A stretch of DNA of 8,474 nucleotides from Bacteroidales bacterium. GTDB taxonomy: Bacteria > Bacteroidota > Bacteroidia > Bacteroidales > UBA932. Shown piece after piece: positions 1 through 5,766 of this stretch (positions are counted from its first letter, which is position 1; each line of letters opens with the position of its first letter). A model generated the notes under the pieces. That model was not told where the DNA came from. It did not search any database and saw nothing but the letters and a program-made list of their open reading frames with translations. The stretch covers positions 1-8,474 of the forward strand of contig JAFZFL010000035.1 in assembly GCA_017555925.1 (NCBI GenBank). The letters are read 5' to 3'. The position numbers and the translations under genes are program-made.

Positions 1-40
1 ATCATCATCATAAGCATCAACAACATTCAATTAATATTTT

Positions 41-985
41 ATGGTTATGGAAAATAAGAATTTTGAGTACAACGGTTGGAAAGTCAATGGATTTGTAGCT
101 TTGTTCATTATTTTGGCACTTATTGCAGGTGCTATATGGACAATTGTTCATGGTGCAATTTTAGAGTCGGCTTCGTGGATTATTCCTGGAGTGGTGCTTC
201 TGATAATTTTCCTTGTTTCAACCAAGGGATTTATTTTGCTTGAGCCTAATGAGGCAAGAGTTCTTACCTTCTTTGGCAAGTATTGCGGTTCATTTTATAA
301 TACAGGTTACTGGTGGGTAAATTTTTTGATGTCTTCAAAAAAGATCTCTTTACGCGCAAGGAACTTGAATGCAGAGCCAATTAAGGTAAATGACAAGACG
401 GGCAATCCAATTATGATAGGTCTTGTTTTGGTGTGGAGGCTAAAGAAGGATGAGATATATAGGGCAGTTTTTGATATAGATGTTTCAGAGAATGTGCAGG
501 GCATTGTAACTCAAGGCTCAAGAATGAATATGCTGGAGAGTTTTGTCTCTGTTCAGAGTGACGCTGCCTTGAGACAAGTTGCCGGTTGTTATGCGTATGA
601 CAATAATGGTTCAGATATAGAAGATGTTACATTGAGAAGCAGCAGTGACGAGATTAATGAAGTTCTTGAATCAAAATTGGCAGAGCGACTCGCCATTGCC
701 GGTATTGAGGTTGTGGAGGCACGTATCAATTATCTTGCATACGCTCCAGAAATTGCAGCGGTAATGTTGCGCCGTCAGCAGGCAGATGCAATTATTGCAG
801 CAAGAGAGAAGATTGTGGAGGGTGCTGTTTCTATGGTTAAGTTGGCTCTTGACAAGCTGTTGGAAGATAATATAGTAGATCTTGATGAGGAGCGTAAGGC
901 AGCAATGGTATCCAATCTGCTTGTTGTATTGTGTGGTGATGAGAATGCCCAACCTATTGTAAATGCAGGTACACTTCATCACTGA
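41..985 (+). CDS. SPFH (stomatin/prohibitin-like) domain membrane protein
   Basis: This 314-residue protein has two hydrophobic segments at its N-terminus (about residues 17-38 and 44-67), followed by an SPFH/Band 7 domain. The domain opens with GFILLEPNEARVLTFFGKY (63-81) and runs to about residue 250, with an Ala/Arg/Glu-rich helical stretch (roughly 240-265) typical of the end of this fold. SPFH proteins form membrane-bound oligomers that organise membrane regions or scaffold proteases; no enzymatic role can be read here. There are two possible starts, at 41 and at 47 (MVM-); neither has a clear Shine-Dalgarno sequence, and the second gives the more natural N-terminus MENKNF. The next gene, 42 bp downstream, encodes a small Arc-like protein, an arrangement I recall from other Bacteroidetes. 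The family call is firm; the cellular role is unknown. The first 40 bases are too short to assign to an upstream gene. Confidence 0.9.
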   Translation: MVMENKNFEYNGWKVNGFVALFIILALIAGAIWTIVHGAILESASWIIPGVVLLIIFLVSTKGFILLEPNEARVLTFFGKYCGSFYNTGYWWVNFLMSSKKISLRARNLNAEPIKVNDKTGNPIMIGLVLVWRLKKDEIYRAVFDIDVSENVQGIVTQGSRMNMLESFVSVQSDAALRQVAGCYAYDNNGSDIEDVTLRSSSDEINEVLESKLAERLAIAGIEVVEARINYLAYAPEIAAVMLRRQQADAIIAAREKIVEGAVSMVKLALDKLLEDNIVDLDEERKAAMVSNLLVVLCGDENAQPIVNAGTLHH

Positions 986-1027
986 TTTGACCGGGCTTTT
1001 TTAGCCAGGAAGTAAAATCCTATATAT

Positions 1028-1222
1028 ATGGCAAAGAACAATTCTATAAAGAGTTTTGTCTTGCGCGTTGATACTGCAACTATGGAGGCCATTGAAAAAT
1101 GGGCAGATGATGAGTTCCGTAGCATCAACGGTCAGTTGCAATGGATAATTGCAGAAGCGCTAAAACGTAGTGGCAGGGCAAAGCGTTCAAAAGCAGATAT
1201 ATCAGATAGTGAATCTAAGTAA
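1028..1222 (+). CDS. Small Arc-like ribbon-helix-helix protein
   Basis: A 64-residue basic protein. The pattern SFVLRVDTATMEAIEKWADDEFRSINGQLQWIIAEALKR (about residues 9-47) fits an Arc/MetJ-type ribbon-helix-helix fold: a short strand (FVLRVD), helix 1 (TMEAIEKWADDE) and helix 2 (SINGQLQWIIAEALKR). The last 17 residues are charged and probably disordered. Such proteins dimerise and insert a two-stranded sheet into the DNA major groove. It lies 42 bp after the SPFH gene and is probably co-transcribed with it. There is an AGGAAG about 15 bp before the ATG, too far for a normal ribosome binding site. The small gap hairpin (GGCT at 994-997, AGCC at 1003-1006) is too weak to call a terminator. 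It could be an autoregulator of the pair, but that is inference; binding to membrane-associated protein partners instead of DNA is not excluded. Confidence 0.85.
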   Translation: MAKNNSIKSFVLRVDTATMEAIEKWADDEFRSINGQLQWIIAEALKRSGRAKRSKADISDSESK

Positions 1223-1235
1223 AGTTAAATCAGGT

Positions 1236-1281
1236 AAAATGGTGGCGGAGTTCCTTGACTGGTAAGGAGCTCCGCCATTTT
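1236..1281 (+). terminator. Hairpin terminator after the SPFH/Arc-like pair
   Basis: The arms GGCGGAGTTCCTT (1243-1255) and AAGGAGCTCCGCC (1264-1276) pair over 13 positions with one G-U wobble around an 8-base loop (GACTGGTA-like core). The flanking AAAAT (1236-1240) and ATTTT (1277-1281) extend the stem past a small bulge, so the structure could end transcripts on either strand. It begins 13 bp after the stop codon of the Arc-like gene, which fits a shared terminator for the two-gene unit. Confidence 0.8.
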
Positions 1282-1324
1282 GTCATATATGGCGTGTTGG
1301 TACACCATTTGTTTGAGGAGTGGG

Positions 1325-1375
1325 CTGTCGGGAAAAAGAGAATAATTTTTATATTACAAATTGGTATCCCGACAG
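1325..1375. repeat. Widely spaced 9-bp inverted repeat in the htpG leader
   Basis: CTGTCGGGA (1325-1333) and TCCCGACAG (1367-1375) are perfect reverse complements separated by 33 AT-rich bases. The right arm ends 34 bp before the htpG start codon. It could be a long-loop hairpin in the 5' untranslated RNA or a paired protein-binding site flanking the promoter. It does not match the CIRCE element (TTAGCACTC/GAGTGCTAA). I found no convincing TAnnTTTG box here; the nearest is TAATTTTT at 1343-1350, inside the loop. The rest of the 1223-1409 gap holds only the upstream terminator and AT-rich leader. Confidence 0.5.
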
Positions 1376-1409
1376 ATAACAAACAGAAAAATATTAAATG
1401 AAATAAATT

Positions 1410-3458
1410 ATGGCAACAGGTAAAATTGGAGTTACAACTGAGAACATTTTTCCGGTTATAAAGAAGTTTTTATATTCAGACCATGAGATCTTTTTGAGGG
1501 AACTTGTGGCAAATGCAGTGGATGCTACCCAAAAGATGAAGGCTGTGAGCAGAATGGGCGAATACAATGGAGAATTGGGCGATCTTACTGTAAGAGTGGC
1601 AGTTGATGAAACAAATAATACCCTTACAATAACAGACAGGGGTATTGGTATGACAGCAGAGGAGGTTGACAAATATATTAATCAGATTGCCTTTTCGAGT
1701 GCAGGAGAGTTTCTTGAGAAGTATAAAGACCAGCTCAATAGTATAATTGGTCATTTTGGATTGGGTTTTTACTCATCATTTATGGTTTCAAAGAAGGTTG
1801 AGATAAGAACTCTTTCATGGAAAGAGGGTGCAAAGGGTGTTCTATGGAGCTGTGACGGCTCTCCCGAATATACTATGGAGGAGATTGAGCGTTCAGACAG
1901 AGGAACAGAAATTACCCTTTATCTTGACGATGATTCAAAAGAGTTTGCAGGTAAAGCCAAAGTGAATGAGCTTTTGAACAAATATTGCAAATTCATGCCT
2001 GTACCAGTTGCTTTCGGCAAGGAGCAGGAGTGGAAAGACGGCAAATATACAGATACCGATAAAGACAAGGTCATCAATGATACCGCTCCACTTTGGGCAA
2101 AGACTCCAAGTGAGATTAAGGATGAGGAGTATATGGAGTTCTACAGAAAGTTGTATCCTATGCAGGATGATCCGCTATTCTACATCCATTTGAATGTTGA
2201 TTATCCGTTCAATCTTACAGGTATCCTGTACTTCCCTAAAATCAAGGACAGAATGGATGTTACCCGCAACAAGATTCAGCTCTACTGTAACCAGATGTTT
2301 GTAACAGATTCTGTTGAGAATATTGTACCCGATTTCTTGACACTTCTTTATGGAGTGATAGACTCTCCAGATATTCCATTGAACGTATCAAGAAGTTACT
2401 TGCAGGAGGATGCCAATGTAAAGAAAATATCTTCTTATATTACAAAGAAGGTTGCCGACAGATTGGAAGAGATTTCAAAGAAAGAAAAAGAGGCATTTGA
2501 GGCAAAATGGGACAACTTGAAACTCTTTATAGAGTATGGAATGCTTTCAGATGAGAAGTTCTTTGAAAAGGCTAGAAAATTTGCATTGCTGAAGACCGTA
2601 GATGGCAAATTCTTCAATTATGAGGATTATAGAAAACTTATAGAGCCTGAGCAGACAGACAAAGAGAAGAAAGTGGTTTACCTCTACACAACCGATCCTG
2701 TTGCACAATACAGTTATATAGAGGAGGCAAAGAACAGGGGATATCAGGTGCTTGTATTTGACAGCCAGTTGGATGCCCACTTTGTAAACTTGCTTGAAAG
2801 CAAATTGGAAAATGCCAAATTTGCCCGTGTAGATGCCGACAGCATAGACAATCTTATTCAAAAAGAGAACAGGGAGAAACCTCAATTGAGAGCTAATGAG
2901 GAGCGTGAACTTGCCTTTGCATTTGAGAGTGTTCTGCCAGAAGGTGCAAACTATCATGTTCAAGTTGAAAATCTTGGTGTTACAGCTGCACCGATAGTTA
3001 TTACCCAGAGTGAGTTCATGAGAAGATACAGAGAGATGTCGGCACTTGGCGGAGGCTTGAACTTCTATGGAGAGATGCCGGAATCATATACAGTTGTACT
3101 TAACTATGAGAATCCTCTCATCAGGAAGATAGTTGCAGATAAAGACGAGCAGACAAAATCAGTAACAGATACTCTGGATGCAAAACAGGTGGCAACACAA
3201 TCATCACTTGATGAGATAAATAGCAGAAACAAAGATAAAAAGGAAGATGAAATATCAACAGCCGATAAAGATGAGCGCGAGCGTTTGAACAAAGAACTTG
3301 ACACTCTGAATGATGAGCGCAAAAATGCAATGGTTGATTTTGCCGGCAAAAATACCCTTTTGAAACAAGTTGTAGATCTTGCACTCCTTTCAAACAATAT
3401 GCTTAAAGGAAAAGAGCTGCATTCATTCATAAAGAGAAGCCTTGATATTTTGAAATAA
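1410..3458 (+). CDS. htpG: Hsp90-family molecular chaperone HtpG
   Basis: This 682-residue protein is an ATP-driven cytosolic chaperone that works as a dimer. The N-terminal GHKL ATPase domain carries all expected motifs: ELVANAVDA (E31 the presumed general base, N35 the magnesium ligand), DRGIG (D76, contacts adenine), GHFGLG (114-119, ATP lid) and RGTEI (164-168). The middle domain carries NVSR with R328, equivalent to the arginine that reaches the ATP gamma-phosphate. The C-terminal dimerisation region includes a highly charged stretch near 590-640 (DEINSRNKDKKEDE and following). NAV in place of the NAS of many Hsp90s is, from memory, usual in Bacteroidetes. Length is as expected for the family. 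The gene has its own leader and a strong terminator, so it appears monocistronic. No Shine-Dalgarno sequence is seen; the start is supported by the conserved KIGVTTENIFPVIKKFLYSD beginning at residue 5. Confidence 0.98.
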   Translation: MATGKIGVTTENIFPVIKKFLYSDHEIFLRELVANAVDATQKMKAVSRMGEYNGELGDLTVRVAVDETNNTLTITDRGIGMTAEEVDKYINQIAFSSAGEFLEKYKDQLNSIIGHFGLGFYSSFMVSKKVEIRTLSWKEGAKGVLWSCDGSPEYTMEEIERSDRGTEITLYLDDDSKEFAGKAKVNELLNKYCKFMPVPVAFGKEQEWKDGKYTDTDKDKVINDTAPLWAKTPSEIKDEEYMEFYRKLYPMQDDPLFYIHLNVDYPFNLTGILYFPKIKDRMDVTRNKIQLYCNQMFVTDSVENIVPDFLTLLYGVIDSPDIPLNVSRSYLQEDANVKKISSYITKKVADRLEEISKKEKEAFEAKWDNLKLFIEYGMLSDEKFFEKARKFALLKTVDGKFFNYEDYRKLIEPEQTDKEKKVVYLYTTDPVAQYSYIEEAKNRGYQVLVFDSQLDAHFVNLLESKLENAKFARVDADSIDNLIQKENREKPQLRANEERELAFAFESVLPEGANYHVQVENLGVTAAPIVITQSEFMRRYREMSALGGGLNFYGEMPESYTVVLNYENPLIRKIVADKDEQTKSVTDTLDAKQVATQSSLDEINSRNKDKKEDEISTADKDERERLNKELDTLNDERKNAMVDFAGKNTLLKQVVDLALLSNNMLKGKELHSFIKRSLDILK

Positions 3459-3483
3459 CATACCAACAGGTAATTTTTTATGG

Positions 3484-3511
3484 AAAGCGGTACAAGGGTA
3501 CCGCTTTTTTT
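3484..3511 (+). terminator. Intrinsic terminator of htpG
   Basis: The stem AAAGCGGTAC (3484-3493) pairs with GTACCGCTTT (3498-3507) around an AAGG loop, followed by an uninterrupted run of T. It starts 25 bp after the htpG stop codon and separates htpG from the thiamin promoter just downstream. Confidence 0.92.
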
Positions 3512-3512
3512 A

Positions 3513-3520
3513 TACCTTTG
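3513..3520 (+). promoter_or_regulatory. Candidate -7 promoter box of the thiamin operon
   Basis: TACCTTTG matches the Bacteroides -7 consensus TAnnTTTG exactly. It lies just past the htpG terminator and 12 bp before the first base of the riboswitch P1 stem, so transcription starting about 7-9 bp downstream would begin almost exactly at the aptamer. No good -33 TTTG is seen at the expected distance, where the sequence is the terminator stem, so the call rests on the box and its position. Confidence 0.6.
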
Positions 3521-3532
3521 AACCAGATTATA

Positions 3533-3604
3533 ACAAAGGGGTGCCCTTGCGGGCTGAGATTATACCCTGGAACCTGATGCAGATAATACTGACGTAGGGA
3601 TTGT
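3533..3604 (+). promoter_or_regulatory. TPP riboswitch aptamer (THI element)
   Basis: The conserved core is easy to read: GGGGTGCC (3538-3545), CTGAGA (3554-3559), ACCC (3564-3567), AACCTGAT (3571-3578), GATAATAC (3582-3589) and CGTAGGGA (3593-3600). P1 is ACAA (3533-3536) with TTGT (3601-3604). P2 is GGGG with ACCC. P3 is minimal, GCCC/GGGC with a four-base loop. P4/P5 carry the pyrophosphate-sensor loop. Thiamin pyrophosphate binding would fold the aptamer and lower expression of the genes below. It heads thiE, thi4 and the TenI-like gene, which agrees with this call. Confidence 0.96.
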
Positions 3605-3634
3605 GTATATTCAATCTAATAACTATCTATTATT

Positions 3635-3656
3635 TGCGGCCGTTGTGGCCGTATTT
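3635..3656 (+). terminator. Candidate attenuator hairpin between riboswitch and thiE
   Basis: TGCGGCC (3635-3641) pairs with GGCCGTA (3647-3653) around GTTGT, giving 7 bp with one G-U wobble, followed by TTTCATTTAAGG. The U-tract is short and interrupted, so it would be a weak intrinsic terminator. It is the only GC-rich stem in the 118 bases between aptamer and start codon. It may be the expression platform of the riboswitch; no competing anti-terminator was identified. The rest of this leader (3657-3722) shows nothing I can name. Confidence 0.4.
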
Positions 3657-3722
3657 CATTTAAGGGTTTCAGATATTTCGGTCTCTCTCCTGGTTCTAAT
3701 CCTCACATAATATTAAAAAGAG

Positions 3723-4379
3723 ATGCAGAACTGTTATTGTAGATTGCAATTTTTAACACATTGCAATGACCGGTACTCATACATGGATTCTGCACGCCTG
3801 GCATTGGAAGGCGGTTGCAGATGGATACAACTCAGAATGAAAAATGCTCCGGATTCATTATTGGAGGAGAATGCCCGTATTGTAAAACAGATGTGCCTGG
3901 AGTATGGTGCAACATTCATAATTGATGATAATGTGTATTTGGCAAAGAAAACAGGTGCAGATGGCGTCCATTTGGGTAAGGAAGATATGCCCATATTCCA
4001 AGCAAGAAAGATATTGGGCGAGAACTCTATCATTGGTGCTACCGTACATTCATTTGAAGATATTCTATTTGCCTGTGCCAACGGTATGCCCGATTATATC
4101 GGATGTGGTCCTTTCAGATTTACTGCGACAAAAAAGAGGCTTGCCCCAATATTGGGATATGAGGGGTACAGGAGCATAATCGGTAAGATGAGAGATAATA
4201 ATATCAATATTCCACTTGTAGCCATTGGCGGAATATGCAAGGATGACATTCTTGAGTTATTAGAATGTGGCGTTGATGGTATAGCATTGAGCGGCAGTAT
4301 CCTTAATGCCATCAATCCTATAGTGGAAATGAGAAAGATGATAGATTTGCTAAACCAATTCTGTAAGCAAGTTAAATAG
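3723..4379 (+). CDS. thiE: Thiamin phosphate synthase
   Basis: This 218-residue TIM-barrel enzyme joins hydroxymethylpyrimidine pyrophosphate to thiazole phosphate (or its carboxylate) to give thiamin monophosphate. Family residues are readable. QLRMK gives Q36, R38 and K40 for substrate phosphate. FIIDDN carries D68-D69, the first being Asn in Bacillus subtilis. GVHLGKEDM carries D88, and ATVHS has H109-S110. The TxTK motif is T134-A-T136-K137 after DYIGCGPFRF. The phosphate loops are VAIGGI (167-171 region) and GIALSGSI (186-193). Length is normal for the family. It is the first gene after the TPP riboswitch, and thi4 follows after 38 bp. The start is preceded only by AAAAAGAG, typical of the weak initiation signals in this phylum. 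Confidence 0.96.
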   Translation: MQNCYCRLQFLTHCNDRYSYMDSARLALEGGCRWIQLRMKNAPDSLLEENARIVKQMCLEYGATFIIDDNVYLAKKTGADGVHLGKEDMPIFQARKILGENSIIGATVHSFEDILFACANGMPDYIGCGPFRFTATKKRLAPILGYEGYRSIIGKMRDNNINIPLVAIGGICKDDILELLECGVDGIALSGSILNAINPIVEMRKMIDLLNQFCKQVK

Positions 4380-4417
4380 CGTATATGTAATTTATTACAA
4401 TTTTAAAGTTTAATATT

Positions 4418-5188
4418 ATGATTGAGAAAAGAGTATCACAGGGTATTATTACTACCTATTTGAGCAAATTGGAGAAAAATCTGGATTTGGATGTGGCAAT
4501 TGTAGGAGGAGGTCCGTCGGGAATAGTAGCTGCCTATTATCTTGCAAAGGCGGGATTGAAAGTTGCGCAGTTTGACAGAAAACTCTCTCCTGGAGGCGGA
4601 ATGTGGGGAGGAGCCATGATGTTTAACCAGATTGTTGTACAGGAGGAGGCTCTGCATATTATAAAGGAGTTTGAAATAAACTATGAGAAGTATAAAGAGA
4701 ATCTTTATGTAATGGACTCTGTAGAGAGTACATCTGCATTGCTGTATAAGGCCGTACACGCTGGTGCCACAATATTCAATTGCTATTCTGTAGAGGATGT
4801 GATATTTAAAAATAATGTAGTAAGTGGTGTGGTTGTAAATTGGACTCCTGTATTGAGGGAGGGAATGCATGTTGATCCTCTTAATATTATGGCAAAATGT
4901 GTTATAGATGGTACGGGTCACGACAGTGAGATGTGCAGAACAGTTGCGCGCAAAAATGGCATACGCCTGGCAACAGATACGGGAGATGTTATAGGGGAAC
5001 GCTCTTTGGATGTGGTATCGGGTGAAGAAGAGGTGGTAAATGGAACAAAAGAGATATATCCCGGTCTCTATGTTTGTGGTATGGCGGCATCTGCTGTAAG
5101 TGGAACACCACGTATGGGACCGATATTTGGAGGTATGCTGCTTTCAGGAAAAAAGGTGGCAGAACTTGTTATAGAGGCATTGAAATGA
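4418..5188 (+). CDS. thi4: Thi4-family thiazole synthase, His-type (sulfide-dependent)
   Basis: This 256-residue protein is of the Thi4/ribulose-1,5-biphosphate-synthetase-like family. It makes the adenylated thiazole carboxylate from NAD, glycine and a sulfur source. It starts with a Rossmann dinucleotide fold, VAIVGGGPSG (26-35), with FDRKLSPGGGMWGG (52-65) next. A later motif, RMGPIFGGM (232-240), is a family signature. In yeast Thi4 the sacrificed Cys205 lies in CMDP; here the aligned segment is HVDP, so H151 replaces it, as in archaeal Thi4 that use free sulfide with iron. D153 and H168 (in GTGHD) are the likely metal ligands. A cysteine-free site predicts multiple turnover and an anaerobic, sulfide-rich setting. 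It lies between thiE and the TenI-like gene, whose ATG overlaps its TGA. The family is certain; the sulfide use is inferred from residue alignment by eye. Confidence 0.95.
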   Translation: MIEKRVSQGIITTYLSKLEKNLDLDVAIVGGGPSGIVAAYYLAKAGLKVAQFDRKLSPGGGMWGGAMMFNQIVVQEEALHIIKEFEINYEKYKENLYVMDSVESTSALLYKAVHAGATIFNCYSVEDVIFKNNVVSGVVVNWTPVLREGMHVDPLNIMAKCVIDGTGHDSEMCRTVARKNGIRLATDTGDVIGERSLDVVSGEEEVVNGTKEIYPGLYVCGMAASAVSGTPRMGPIFGGMLLSGKKVAELVIEALK

Positions 5189-5766
5189 GAATTATAGCTA
5201 TAACATCTCCAAAGGCAGTTGAGAATGAGGCTGCAATTATAAAGAGGTTGCTGGCGGAAAGAGCAGATTTTGTTCATATAAGGAAGCCTTTATCTGAATT
5301 CTTCCCTGATGCAGACTCTGACTTATGTGACAGATATTATATTGTAGAGTACATAAGCACCATATTGGAAAAACTGACGGCGGAGGAGAGGAACAGGATT
5401 ATAATTCATGATTATTATGAGTTATATGAAGAGTTCTCATTGAAAGGGTGTCATATAAATAAAAACATAGAGAGGTTGCCCGCTGGTTACAAAGGGTTCA
5501 GAACACGCTCTTGTCACTCTTTAGAGGAGATTGAAAAGTATAAGAAAGAGTTTGATTATCTCTTTTTGAGTCCCATATTTGACAGCATCTCAAAGCCGGG
5601 ATACAAATCAGCCTTCAGCAAAGATCTATTGTTGAAGGCTGCTGAAAAGGGTATTATAGATGAAAAGGTAGTTGCACTTGGTGGTGTAACACCAGATAAG
5701 ATACCTTTTCTTGAAGAACTCAATTTTGGTGGAGCTGCAATGGTGGGCGCCTTGTGGACTATTTGA
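5185..5766 (+). CDS. ThiE/TenI-family protein with divergent active site
   Basis: This 193-residue protein is a second member of the thiamin phosphate synthase/TenI family. The start at 5185 overlaps the thi4 stop (ATGA), implying translational coupling; a longer reading from 5074 would run deep into thi4 and has no family support. Family marks are VHIRKP (30-35), RSCHS (109-112, H111), DYLFLSPIFDSISKPGY (124-140), VVALGGVTPDKI (162-172) and GGAAMVGAL (182-190). Against true ThiE, the Gln-x-Arg-x-Lys motif reads H31-I-R33-K-P35, the TxTK motif reads S134-I-S136-K137, and the Asp of the HLGxED segment is replaced by INKN. It may be a TenI-like thiazole tautomerase, a weak ThiE, or something specific to the Thi4 route. 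Bacteroidetes often carry such a gene in thiamin operons. It ends tail to tail with the next gene, with an 8-bp overlap and no terminator. Confidence 0.88.
   Translation: MRIIAITSPKAVENEAAIIKRLLAERADFVHIRKPLSEFFPDADSDLCDRYYIVEYISTILEKLTAEERNRIIIHDYYELYEEFSLKGCHINKNIERLPAGYKGFRTRSCHSLEEIEKYKKEFDYLFLSPIFDSISKPGYKSAFSKDLLLKAAEKGIIDEKVVALGGVTPDKIPFLEELNFGGAAMVGALWTI

Noticed and set aside
1..40. Short reading of His/Gln-rich codons at the left edge as the end of an upstream gene
   Set aside because: It is too short to judge. One frame stops at 11-13 and another runs on into the SPFH gene; no family can be recognised.
991..1009. GGCT/AGCC hairpin with a T loop between the SPFH and Arc-like genes as a terminator
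   Set aside because: The stem is only 4 bp, the T-run is in the loop and not after the stem, and the following gene most likely shares the transcript.
1343..1350. TAATTTTT as a -7 box for htpG with TTTG at 1312-1315 as -33
   Set aside because: The box misses the consensus at its last base, and the 27-bp spacing is too long for a Bacteroides-type promoter.
3520..3696. Possible pairing of GAACCAG (3520-3526) with CTGGTTC (3690-3696) as a riboswitch switch helix
   Set aside because: The left element lies at or before the predicted transcription start, so it is probably not in the RNA.
5074..5184. Upstream extension of the TenI-like reading frame to an ATG at 5074
   Set aside because: The extra 37 residues lie inside thi4 in another frame and show no family similarity. 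The ATGA start at 5185 gives the expected N-terminus MRIIAITSP.
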